Below are positions 33,351 to 44,400 of a stretch of 64,000 nt of DNA, piece by piece. The stretch comes from Lepeophtheirus salmonis (Eukaryota; Arthropoda; Copepoda; Siphonostomatoida; Caligidae), in contig NC_052137.2 in NCBI RefSeq assembly GCF_016086655.4, positions 35,608,007 to 35,672,006 of the forward strand, written 5' to 3'. The notes below the pieces were generated by a model. The model saw only the letters and a list, made by a program, of their open reading frames with translations. It ran no database searches and was not told the DNA's origin. Numbering within the stretch: position 1 is the stretch's first letter; every line of letters begins with the position of its first letter. A program made the translations under genes and the position numbers.

Positions 33351-33879
33351 CAAAAATTCTTTTTCAAGGAAAATAACATGTCAAATATGACTATTGCTGA
33401 AATATTATATAAGAGTCAAATTAAATATCATAAATCAGCTAATATTAATGGGTATCTCAAATCATTCCAGAAATATGAGCATCACTTCCAGTAGGATTAA
33501 AAATATAAATTTAAAAATTCTCTTCTAAAAAAGGGTGATTTGAATAAAATGAGAAAATGTCTCTAAAACACATTACATGAAATGTGGAGAGAATTGATAA
33601 AAAATACCATAAGAAGTAATTCTATAAAAATTAAGAAAAATATTTAAAAAGACCAGTGGAATATAATTTTTCCTCTGAAGCAAAACATCATAAGAAGAAA
33701 GGAAAGAAAAATGTTTTTTTTTTTTAAATAAGAAAGTGGAAATACTAAAAAAGATAGAAAAAAAATTGCTCAAAATCCCCATTCATGTTTAAACCGATAT
33801 TTGGCTCATTTATTAATTCTTAAGGTTATAAATCTGAAATATTATTTTGTCCGTCCTTATTTTGAACTGAAGACAGTAT

Positions 33880-34030
33880 TCTCGGTCTGGTCCAGCTCAA
33901 TCCTACATATCAATCCTAAGACCAATTTAAATAAAGAGAAGTTATACAGTTGAGTGACGTCATCATGTATCGAAATTTATAAGTTTTAGAACTGATAATA
34001 TGCAGAACTGGACTGGACCGAGACTGATAG
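33880..34030. repeat. hAT-like 'TAGTGTTGTGT' family, partial copy
   Basis: 'gacgtcatcatg', 'ataagttttagaactga' and 'atatgcagaactgg' align with 51585-51606 plus 52214-52250, across the site of the nested insertion there. It is therefore an uninterrupted relative. Terminal repeats are not clear. Confidence 0.5.
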
Positions 34031-36060
34031 TCGTTTTGTTAACTTCTTCCTCTGAAGTAAGAATTCTCGCCTATCATTGGTGTAAATTGTTTTCAAAACC
34101 CATAATGAAATTATTATGTATCCGTGACTCATTTCCTACCTTCTCATCTTTTAGTTATTGTTATTATTTAATATATGTATAAAGTACTACTCTCATTCTT
34201 CTTCCTTTAAATAGCTGTGCATTGTGTATGTTTATCAGAGTAGTATTGATTATGTATTAATAAGAATATAAACGTGTTCCTATTAAATTACATCGTTGCC
34301 TTATTCCTCTACGTCTCTTCTCTCCTCGTTTCTTTCGGACGTCCTGGATTTCTTTAATTAATAGTTTGTGTCGTTTCAACCTCGTCCAGACACAACAGAA
34401 ATAAATAAATATGAATTAAAATATAATTATAATATCTTCCCTGCACAGATTCTATTTTAAATGTAGATGATTCTCTTCAATATAGTAGTAATTCATTTTC
34501 TCCCCCATAGTCACATAACAGGCAGCTGATAGTAACAAGGATCTTAATTCAGTAGGACCATATGTTTCCCTTCCGTCTTCTCCTTGCACTATTTTTTCGT
34601 TACAAAAATGCCAACTCAAAGTTCAAGCCCTAGTTGGAGTCGTACTGTAATTGAGGATCGACATGGGATTAATTCCTGACTAGGTGTCCTTGCTATAGAC
34701 GGAGTGTGATTTTGTTTATTTCCTTCTGTTCACGGCTGCTTGCACCGGATCTAATAAAAGCTGCATTCCTCTGAAACATTATTCAAATTGTCTGGTTTAC
34801 CGCGCTCATTTTTGATTCCTTTTATTTTTACATGTTGGATCGGTCTAGAAAACTAAAAAGACTGGAGTCCTATCAGTCCAGCCCCAATAAAATTTGTGAG
34901 CCCCATAGAGATAAAAAAATATAGACTGCTTACTTGAAAAAAAAATTGACGGGAGAGACAGCTGATGAATACAAACAACAAAAGGATCAAAACATTCAAA
35001 TACTACATATATAGTAAATAGCCGTTTCGTCTTATTTAATAATGTGATTTTAGGGGCCTAATTGATAATGAGTCTACTCAACATAGTTCAAATTTTCCTC
35101 TTTTCTCTTATCAAAATGGCAATTTTTCAAATTATTGATTCTTAAACTGAATATGATATGGCAATTATCAAATATAACTGCTATCTTGATTTCAGGATGT
35201 CTCTTTTTGCTCCATTTTTTCACCACCTACCCCCCAAGGATTCAATATTACTAAGTAGGGCATATTTATGAGTAATAACTATATTTATAGTTGGCCTTTT
35301 TTCAATCATGTCATCAGAATTCATTTTTTTAGTACTATCTTGTTCATAAGTTCTTTGCTTTAAGATTCGTCCATGGGACTCAACTTTTTTTAGATGCTTT
35401 GGAAAGTCGAAAAGGGGGGGGGGGCACTGCTCTATCAACAACTAACAGGAGTGCATTTAACTTTGTGTTTAATGATGTCAGAGTCCTTGAAGTGCTTAAA
35501 ACATATCCTTGACCATTTGTTTTCTTCCAATCTTGGCGACGGCTTTAGAAGCACTGTATTTTTAGGACATCTGAAAATAGATTGTTATAATATATATGGA
35601 ATATTAAATTAAGTAACAACCAACAAGGATGCCAAAACATATGATTGTTTTATAAAGTTATGAAAGTACTTATGGAAAAAAGCTTATTTTCATATAATTG
35701 TGGTTAAGTTCACATTTCTTCCACAATTTAAAAAGCAAGATCGTGCTCTAGGGATCTAGAAAAAGCCGGTGTTCTTGAAGTACAATTGAATGCAATGCAA
35801 GCAGGCATTGAACTCTACGAATTCAAAAAATAAGAATGCATCAAGTTCCAATGATACCCACTAAGATAAACTTACCTAATACCAAACTCCTTTTGTAAAA
35901 ATTAGAAGGTTATTCTATCACTAATTATTAATTTTTTTAGATTTTAAGAAATATTATTGATAACTGAAAGGCTAATGTTGACATAATAATTGAATGATTT
36001 GATCCGTTTGATCATTCATCTGCTGAGCACTACAATAAATTGTCTTCGTCATTCTAATGA
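34031..36060. other. Mostly featureless; family fragments
   Basis: 34610-34675 carries an inverted scrap of the 'gatcctcaatt' family. 34840-34890 is GGACTGG-rich. A G-run lies at 35415-35424. No supported gene. Confidence 0.4.
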
Positions 36061-36106
36061 TGGTCAGTCCTAGGACCGGTCCTTATCCATCTACAACAGC
36101 TGAAAT

Positions 36107-36130
36107 GACGTAGTTAGTACTAACTACGTC
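36107..36130. repeat. Perfect 24-bp palindrome
   Basis: GACGTAGTTAGT followed immediately by its exact complement, in sequence that also contains 'cctaggaccggtcc' (36069-36082), itself nearly palindromic. Confidence 0.95.
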
Positions 36131-36219
36131 TTTTGAGGCGCTGAGGTTTCATCACAATTCATTACCCCTTTCAAAGAGACAAGATGCCTGAAGGGAAAAA
36201 GGATATAAAAGTAACATTT

Positions 36220-36474
36220 GCTAGTATTACTCAAATCTCGATCCCCAATTCTACTCTGAGTCCATCAAGGAGTTACAATTAGTACTCAGGGTTACGCTCC
36301 GTCTTTTTAGAGAGCACCCACGAACGTTCAAACAGGTTTTGAATATAATTGAATCTATTTAGGCAAGGATGTTCACTACTCAGAAATTAAATAATAACGA
36401 CAACTGCTAAGGAAAATGAAATTTGTTACTACCAATTACAAATTAACGGGCCAGCTAAAAAACACACTGGATTT
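36220..36474 (+). repeat. Dispersed 'gatcctcaattctac' family, copy 3
   Basis: Contains 'ccaattctactctgagtcc', 'caaggagttacaatt', 'cagggttacgctccgtc', 'caggttttgaatataattg' and 'ttaaataataacgaca' in the same order as 9821-10060. Confidence 0.65.
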
Positions 36475-37383
36475 ACATGTATTTTCATGTTTTATGTATA
36501 GCTCGTACAACCACTAGTAAATGATGGGTTAACAAAATTATACAAAACAATTGAATTGACTATTTTTTTACTTATTAAAGAAGATAAATATAAAGGATTT
36601 GAAGTGGAGGAGATCAAATGGAGAGGAACACGATGTTTCGAGGTTTTTTTTTGTCATCTATAATCATCAAACTAAAAGGGAGAGAACAATAGGAGAAAAG
36701 AAGTTAGGAGGAATCAATCTGTCTCCTTAAAATGATTGATCTTTCTTTCTACATATTTATGTATGTGTTTGTTCTTTGACGAAATGCTGTTTGTCTCATT
36801 CACCTCCTCTCCATTGTACCCATGTTTTTTTCTCATAAACATTTTTCGCTATTCATCATCTGATTTTAACAACCAATAGTATAATAATAGGAAATAATAA
36901 GTGAAACGAATGTGTATTTTTAAACAAACGCATTTTCCGCTCTTAGCTATGATGCTTCTCCACAATGACTGCCGTAAATTTTGGAAGGAAGGTGTCGTTT
37001 TTCTGTGGTTCCTTTATTAATAATAATATAATATAATATTTGCAGCTGCTCATATATATAGTAGGAGTACAACTGACTGACTCTACTACCCTTCTCTCAA
37101 CAGCTCATGGGTAAGTAAATGTCACCCTATTTAAAAAAATAAAAAATGTATTATTGATGAGATTCATTTTCTTTTTTTAAAGGGATGATTATTACTTTTT
37201 TTCCCCCCTTCTCTTTTTGTGTGTTGTTATTGTTGTTGAAAACGATGTTAAGGCAGTTGAGCCTTCTAATTGTCGTTGTAGGAACCATTTTTATTATTAT
37301 TATTACACCCTTGCTCATATCATTATGTATTTTAGATGACATATTATTAGTTGTAGAACTTGGGGTTATGACTTATTATGAGT
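36475..37383. other. AT-rich, no supported gene
   Basis: Nothing recognised. TA/AT runs at 37020-37065. Confidence 0.45.
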
Positions 37384-37515
37384 GAGCTAAGCAGGTGAAG
37401 GCAACCACCATTTTCATTCTACAACATATGTTATATATAATGAGGAGCACTATTCCAGGGATTTATTAGTTTTTTTTTTTTAATGTATTCCTGTTTTTTT
37501 AGGACTTTATTTTGC
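37384..37515. repeat. Direct repeat, left copy (period 901 bp)
   Basis: 'gagctaag', 'ggtgaaggcaacc', 'cattttcat', 'atatgttatatata', 'ggagcactattc' and 'aatgtattc' recur in the same order at 38285-38403. The offset of the first block is exactly 901 bp. Confidence 0.8.
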
Positions 37516-38284
37516 CAAAATTTAATATTTAATTTTTTTTTTTAAATTAAATTTTTCTGTGAACAGCTATGGATTTTTGAAATATTCGTACAAAAAAATT
37601 AAATATTATTTAAAATTTAATACTTAAAAATTAACAAAAAATTATAATTTTTCTATGAAGAACTGTGGATTTTTGAGATTTTTTTCCAAAAAATTTAATT
37701 TTTGAGATTATCTATGGATTTTTGGAAATTTTTAGCAAACATTTTTTAATTTTTTTTTGAATAGCTGCTGGTTTTTGAATTTTTTTTTCAAAAAATGTTA
37801 TATATGAAATTTGAAAAAAAAAAAAATTGTGAACAGCTGTGCATTTTTGAAATTTAAAAAAGAAAAATTAATTTTTGTGAAGAATCGTAGATTTTGGATT
37901 TTTTTTTACAAAAAATCAATTTTTTGAGATGATCTATGAATTTTTGGAAATTTTTAGCACAAAAAAAAATAATTTTTTGTCAATAGCTACTGGTTTTTGA
38001 AATTAATATATTAAATTAAAAACAAATATATTTTGTATTGATGAACAGTTATGTATTTTTGAAATTTTTTTCCAAAAAGTTTAATTTTTTGAGAATAGCT
38101 ACGGATTTTTGAATTTTTTTTTTCCAAACAATTGAATTTTTTGAGAATATCTTTGGTTTTTTGAATTTTTTTCCCAATAAATTTATTATATAAAAAATTT
38201 CGTTCTAAAAAATTATAATTTTTGGATTTATTTTTTTCAAAAAAAAAAAATCTAAAAACCAAGCCCCCCAAATGTAATTCTGCG
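37516..38284 (+). mobile_element. CAGGGGCGTCC-family interior, headless, between direct repeats
   Basis: Tandem-like blocks 'gaacagctatggatttttga', 'aatagctactgg' and 'ttttccaaaaaatttaattt' repeat many times. The tail 'ccaagccccccaaatg' and 'taattctgcgg' breaks off at 38284, exactly where the right direct repeat begins. The head is absent. Confidence 0.65.
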
Positions 38285-38403
38285 GAGCTAAGACGGTGAA
38301 GGCAACCCCCATTTTCATCCTGCATATGTTATATATAGGAGCACTATTCTTGGGATTTTTTAAATGTATTCGTGGGTTTTTTAGAACTTTCTTTTTGGCA
38401 AGC
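38285..38403. repeat. Direct repeat, right copy
   Basis: Diverged by small indels from 37384-37515. This is consistent with a tandem duplication or unequal recombination involving the inserted element. Confidence 0.8.
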
Positions 38404-39390
38404 TCTCCTTTTCATAATTTGATTTCCTTTCACCCTTCTAGCTTTTTCATCTTCTTTCATTTTTCCGAGTCTATGTATATATTTTCCCCTGGGAAGATGA
38501 GTGACTAAAGAGTGGAACTAAATGTTATCGAGTTCAGAAGAGCAGAAATAATTCTTTCTTCATTACTACGTCTCCACATCACATCATAGAGCGAATAAAT
38601 AAATCTTTCTTCTTCAGCTATTCCTTGATTTTACCATCAAACGATCTACTTTTGGAGGGTTTATATAATTAATGGAGCGTAAAAGTGAATCCCTCCGATC
38701 CTCACACCGATTCACTTCATTTCCTTTTAAAAAGGCATTTATTATTTATTTCAATGACCTTCATTTTCTTGGAAACACACACATGTTCTAGTGGACACGA
38801 GCCGGCTCACTAATATATATATATTAATTTTTAAATTGCCCAATTCCAGCGGAAATAGATGAAAATGATGTGTGGAAAAAAAGAAAAGTTTTTGAAGGGA
38901 GGTGGAAGATTGATTTACACACATCTGTTTCTTAAATGCTTGTAGATTAATTGATTAGTTAATTATATTTCTCAAAAAATCTTCTTCATATCCGAAGAAA
39001 AATCTTTAACCTACAAGATCAGTTTTTTCACTCGGTATCATTTGACGACACACTTACTCATATTCTTGATGGGTACCTTAGCGACAGCGTCGATTTTATG
39101 TGGCGAAACTTCCCTAGTTTGGTTGTAAAAATTATAAGGGCGCTCATTGTGGATATTTTTCACAAAATAACCGTGACATCATTTAATCACTTTTATAGCA
39201 AAAATTTAACAGGAAAAATTTAAAAATAATGATATAAAACATTATTCAAAAATAATTGAAAACAATTCTAAATTTTTCAAAAAAACAAACAAACACGATT
39301 TTGTATCAAAACGTGGACTCGAGCGGTTTCTTTAGAAATAATTCAATGTGATATTATTTTCAATAGCAAGAAAAATAAATATAAATATAA
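38404..39390. other. AT-rich, no supported gene
   Basis: No feature except a TA run near 38812-38825. Confidence 0.45.
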
Positions 39391-39399
39391 TATAACTTG

Positions 39400-39960
39400 T
39401 TTGTAAACAAGGCCTTTGCAAAATTGGTCACTCCATATGGCCACCTTCAACATCAATCAACGTCGTCAGTAGGCTTTGCAGGAGCTGATGATAAACTCTT
39501 CAAACAATTTCTCCCCACGCCTTTAGGCTCCATGACCTATGTCAAAAGGTGGCTTGGATTGTCTTTGTGTATGAGAGCAATCCCAAGTCGCCCTTTACAG
39601 CCCTCCTGATGGTCCTAGCAGCTACGGAGAAATCGTTGCCAAGGAGATTCATCGATGTGGTGGTGTCTTACTTGATCTTCTTCTCCAAACTCGACAAAAA
39701 ATCCTGATCCCTCTTTAAATTGTGCTCTCTACTTCCAGCTTTCCTGGAGAGAGGTCTTCTCCATTATTCTTCATCTTGGCCACCTTTAAAACAGGGCTAC
39801 TGGAGCACTTTACAATGCCCATAATCTTCCACATCTCAACCTTGGGATCTAGGTGATAAAAGATGGGCAGTCTTTTAAATTCTTGCTCCCTCAAGATACG
39901 AGATGATGAAATGTTTATTATAGTTTGTTTATGCACAAAGGATAGCTGAACCAAAATGTG
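39400..39960 (-). pseudogene. Mariner internal-deletion derivative
   Basis: From high to low coordinates the minus strand encodes a Lys/Glu-rich N-terminus (LKVAKMKNNGEDLSPGKLEV). The N-terminal helix-turn-helix follows (DTTTSMNLLGNDFSVAARTI and RRAVKGDLGLLSYTKT, with frameshifts). Within about 60 bp comes a C-terminal block ending IDVEGGHME before a stop at about 39420. All three catalytic aspartates are absent. This is the same N-to-C joining seen at 8392-9193. Terminal repeats were not identified. Confidence 0.6.
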
Positions 39961-40066
39961 AAAAAATAATCTTCAAACTTACCTATGCTAATAAGAAAAA
40001 TAACATTAATTAACAGACTTTTTGCAACCCAAACCTGTAAATTTCATTTTAACAACATATAAAGCT

Positions 40067-40240
40067 GTGGTTCTCAAATAATGGCGTGCGTACTCTTTGG
40101 GGTACTTGAGATTTAAAAAAATAAATACAAGTAGTATACCACTTAAACTAAAAAATGCTTTGTTCTGGTCAGGTGGTACTTGCCTGAAAAAATATCTTAC
40201 AAGTGGTAAATAAATGAAAAAGTTTAGAGGGCATGCTTCT
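40067..40240. mobile_element. hAT-like 'GGTTCTCAA' MITE, uninterrupted relative
   Basis: Begins 'ctgtggttctcaaat', then 'ctttggggtacttgagatt' and 'aaaaaatgctttgt', and resembles 26880-27440 inverted. It lacks the nested CAGGGGCGTCC element and so serves as an empty-site comparison. The right end is indistinct. Confidence 0.5.
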
Positions 40241-40438
40241 CACTGGGTTTTGTGAGAAAGTAAAACTAGTTCTACCTTGATCCGCACTTTAACGTCAAAA
40301 TAGGGCTTCAGGGAATTTTTTTTTTTTGTATAGAAAACAAGAATTGGAAATGATTTACTTAAAAAAAAAAGACTCAAATTTAAAAGAAGAAAGAAATGGG
40401 CATGCTCATTTATCATTCCCGTGGGTCCCACTCCCGGT

Positions 40439-40494
40439 AAAATCCGAACTTTCTACGGACTCCCCTAAAATCTGAACTTTCTACGGACTCCCCT
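40439..40494. repeat. 28-bp tandem duplication, two units
   Basis: Two adjacent units of 'aaaatcygaactttctacgg' plus 'actcccct', with a single mismatch. Confidence 0.9.
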
Positions 40495-41044
40495 ACAAGC
40501 CTTCCAAACACGCATATAATTAATCTTCCCTTGCTTTAAACTAAGTTGCAATCTAATGCCAATGATCAGGGAAGCTTTTTGTCTCAAACGTTAGTTAATT
40601 AATTATTTATTTATATACAAATAAGTAAGTTCTGAAGTTAGTTAAGGTCAAAAGTGTTATTTTAGTGATAAGATTTATTGATCAGTTGTATGTACCTATG
40701 TATAATTCTATGATAATTTGTTACTTAATAGACAAAGGTGCTGCTACTTTTATCTATATTTTTGATCATGAGTTATTATTCTTAGTCAATGAAGCATAAA
40801 TCAATTTAAGGCTATGAAGTGGCTTTTGATCTGGGATCTCCAAATTTTGTTTTTTATTTTTTTGGATTCAATGCTGGAGGGGATTCTTTTGTTTCTGTGA
40901 GAAAAAGGGTGATTGTAGAGATAAAACTTCTTTTTTTTTTCATATATTCATTTTGAACCATGAAGAAACTCAGATCCCATTAAAGGTTTATTAGAATTGT
41001 TTTTATTTAAGTGTAAAATTAAGATGTCACGTGAGGTGAAAACA

Positions 41045-41460
41045 TTTTTACCGAACTACATTTTGCCGAACGGACATTTCACCAAAGGATAATTTGCCGA
41101 ACATACATTTCGTCGAACGACCATTTGGGAGATTTGGGCGAAAAAAGATACTCAATATATGGATATATACGATTGTATATTTTAATTCCATTGAAACACA
41201 GCACATTAGTATATGCTTCGAATCTTTTAATATTGTAGTACTTTAATTAAATTAAATGATAATCAAACCCCACTTTATATCAATTGAAATAACTACTAAT
41301 CATTTCTACCTTGTCAATTACTTATAATTTCTTATTATAAAATACTTGTGGATTGGCAAACAATCATAATAAGTTTGTCCATTCGAGTTGCTGTCGTGTT
41401 TTTTTTTATTGTTTAATTTACTTAAATTACTACAAAAGTAAGTAAATATTCGAACCTTAT
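41045..41460. mobile_element. GGCRAA-array foldback element, truncated
   Basis: The left array 'ttttgccgaacggacatttc', 'ataatttgccgaacatac' and 'atttcgtcgaacgaccattt' matches the 27482 left arm. The interior 'gcttcgaatctttta' and 'gtagtacttt', and the later 'gttgctgtcgtg', match interior blocks of that element. The right array is missing. Confidence 0.6.
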
Positions 41461-41506
41461 CCTATTAATAGGGTTTAATATTTCCAAATCATGCAGACGC
41501 CCCTAA

Positions 41507-41514
41507 TGACGTCA
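41507..41514. promoter_or_regulatory. CRE palindrome TGACGTCA
   Basis: Perfect CRE 108 bp upstream of the candidate ATG at 41622, next to a 'gcagacgcccct' scrap that resembles the CAGGGGCGTCC family end. Functional status unknown. Confidence 0.3.
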
Positions 41515-41621
41515 CCAAAATATATCCCCCCCTTTCCCCCTTACTTGCAAATACATTCCCTGACCGACGTGTCCCACTTCCTAGTGTTATCTTATATATT
41601 TGTTCTAATATATACAGTAAT

Positions 41622-41831
41622 ATGTTAAAATTTGGGCCTTCTCTTCGTGGGCTCTGGGGATTAGCCTCCTCTATCTCCAAGCTTGTTCCATCACTACTAA
41701 GGAATGTTACCATTCAATCGCTGTGCATTTCTCGAAGCATATGGAATATGAATGTTATTCAAAAGAAATCAAAGGGCTTCGTGGCTGCCCCACAATGTAA
41801 TATTTATGAGCAGTTTGAAAAGTTACATTGA
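41622..41831 (+). CDS. Candidate 69-residue frame with presequence-like N-terminus
   Basis: ATG at 41622 opens a frame starting MLKFGPSLRGLWGLASSI. It has Arg, Lys, Ser and Leu but no Asp or Glu until residue 63, as in mitochondrial targeting presequences. It ends EQFEKLH at a stop. Two overlapping frames continue to 42172, ending near a GTAAGTT donor-like site at 42090, so an exon with a different splice or a broken gene is possible. I cannot name a product. The local GC content is higher than average. Confidence 0.25.
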   Translation: MLKFGPSLRGLWGLASSISKLVPSLLRNVTIQSLCISRSIWNMNVIQKKSKGFVAAPQCNIYEQFEKLH

Positions 41832-42172
41832 AAATATCCACGATCATAAATTATTTTTATTTTGGAAGGTCAACTTGGTGCCCTTTGCTTCTGACTTGGG
41901 CCAGATTACCAAAATATCCCCTGACTCTCCTTCCTTCTCTCTTTATGACCCAATGTGCCAAATTTGGATTAAAATACCACTCTATTCGAAATTTTATAGA
42001 TTGCCCGGGCATTTTTCACATAGGCCGCTCGAACAGGGATTTTGTAAAATGCCCGATTTTCCAAATTGCTCGTAATATTTTAAATGTAGTAAGTTCTCCT
42101 CTTTATATCAAAAATTCATTTTTTCCCTCCCAAATCCCAGGGGCATCTGATATTAACAATGGTCTTAAATGA

Positions 42173-43785
42173 GTAATACCAGAAGGTATGCTCTTATGAA
42201 CATTCAAGGCGTCTCAAGTAAGTTGATGCTGTGACATAGTTGGATCATGCTAATCAGTGGTAGTAGGCGATGTTTTGTCTAATTTAGAAAGTAATTTGAT
42301 AATAAAAGGATTAAATGTCTATTTTTATTTAATCTAATTTAATGTTAAAAATCATCTGGATTAAAAAGTTTAATATATTATGGTCAATTTATTATTAAAC
42401 AATTATAAGAAATTTAATATAATTTATAGAAAGCTATGTTATATAACGTGATAATTTCTTTAATTTTCGGCCAATTTCTTTGTTTTTTTTGTACATTTAG
42501 ACTATTATAAGTTCCTTAATTCTAATAAAGATCTGAGGGAAATTTGAAGCTAACACAGATATTAATGAATCAATAACTTTAGGTTGATTTGAAATTTTTG
42601 GTCCATGATAAGCCTAAAAGATTGTCTGGAATGGTTTTATTTGAGTAAAAAATGAACTTTCTGACTTTGTCAACTATTCTATATACCTTGAGTAATACCA
42701 AATTTCTTCCTTCCGCCTTCTCCAGGCACTCTTACACAAATCCCATTCCTATTTCGGATCTTTGAATGTGTAACTTTTCCAGTATTTTGAAGCAGGAACA
42801 GTTTCCCTTTCTCCATTCAAATAATATGGTTTTTTCTAATATTATAAACTGGATTTAGGTTTGGTAAATCCCGCCTTGTTTACATCACTAGTATAAAGGT
42901 CCAAGTCAGTTTGATTGTGGGACCAAGTTGAGTTGCATGTATTCAAAATAATAATGACTCAAGTTCATTTCTAGCTGGACGTATCGAGTCCAAGTCCACA
43001 CCTCTTATGAATAGTATAGGGTGAATACCTCTATAAATTAAGAATTGGCCCATTTAGCTCAAGATGAAAAGAAATAAGTTAAAATATGTATTATACCAGT
43101 CAATAGCAGCGTTGAAAAAAAAGTCATGTTATAGGTCATATATATGTACATATAATCTGTTACAGAAATTCCTCTTAAGAAAATATATTTCTATGTATCT
43201 TTTATCAATTTTACACAATCATATATATATAAGTGTACATCTAAAAAATGTATTTGTTAAAGACTAGCTAAGGCTTTTTTCTGTGGTTAAAAAATTCTTT
43301 TTGAAAAAAAAAATAATGTAGGATACATTTGCTTTATATGTGGATAATAAAATATTATGGAAGACAGAGGGTAACAGTCAATTCAAAGACTGAATCCTCG
43401 TCATATGTTGCCCATGTTTCAATAATAATAAAAAAACTGACTTTAAGCATAATACAATGACAACAACAGAGAATCTTTTTATAGAAAACTAGGCACGTTG
43501 TGTCTGTGTTTCCACACACTCATCTCATGACTATGAGGTGACATCGATGAAAGAATGGAGTGGAGAAACAAGCCATGACACACACAAGCGTCGTTTATAT
43601 TTAGCGTCTCATTGACTTTATTCTTTATAAATCACTCATAAACACACTACGCTTGGATAAGGGAGAAAAAGAGAGAAACATAACAATATGCCAATTATAT
43701 AACCTAAAGAGTAAACTGACTTGTTGGGAAGAATGAAAAAAAAAAAAGAGGTTTAACTGCATTCATAAATCACCTAGGTTGTGCC
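42173..43785. other. AT-rich, no supported gene
   Basis: 42890-43000 contains 'aaggtccaagtcag' and 'gggaccaagttgag' phrases related to the gacttg-rich repeats. Otherwise no feature. Confidence 0.4.
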
Positions 43786-44400
43786 CGGTTCCGATTCAGT
43801 GGTTCTATCGGTTCCGGACTTGGTTCTTACATTTAAACAGTTTCCGTCACGGTTCTTTTTTTTAAATAGGCTCAGTTTGGTAACAGGGACTTAAAACAAG
43901 AGACGAGGCTAGAAATTTCGGCCCAAGAAATGATATTAGATACAAACAGGGCCTCAGCTATCTTATACGCAGAGTGTCTATTACCCCAAGCTCTAGCAGG
44001 GGCCCTAAAAACAAAGGTTGCTTAAGACAATGGCTTTTCAAAGTGGGACAATGAGGGAAGGCTAGGGCGAGGGGAGGGAGGGTTGCACAGGGAGATGGTT
44101 GACTTAGTTGACCAACTACCAGATGATTTCGGGCCTTTTTTCCCCAGTTTCTTTTTGGGTGAAAGGTTGCGTGATACAATATAGGTAACGATGTGTTTCA
44201 TTTACATAGAATTATACATTTGGAATATTAAAAGGTTATAAATATACCAAAAAATACAACAAACGAGAATAAGTAGAAGAACGTTGACCGATAAGCAATA
44301 TGTTGTGGCCTCGGTTCTGGTATCTGTTTGGGTTTGTCGGCTCCGTTTCTAACAGTTCAAGAACCAGAACCACTTGAACCATTAGAACTGCTAGACTGAT
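43786..44400. repeat. Repeat mosaic: GGTTC-rich ends around nested families
   Basis: The outer parts (43790-43860 and 44300-44400) are rich in 'cggttccg', 'ggttctgg' and 'agaaccagaaccac'. Between them, 43868-44090 matches 685-905 inverted, and 44096-44185 ('gaccaactaccag', 'gtttctttttggg', 'aaaggttgcgtgatac') matches the end of the 2.9-kb element. Confidence 0.55.

Noticed and set aside
38011..38325. 104-codon minus-strand frame
   Set aside because: It translates the A/T-block repeat of the CAGGGGCGTCC family (Lys/Phe/Asn low complexity).
41828..42172. 114-codon + frame overlapping two others
   Set aside because: Three overlapping frames of similar length in a locally GC-richer patch, with no recognised domain. 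It is mentioned only as context for 41622-41831.
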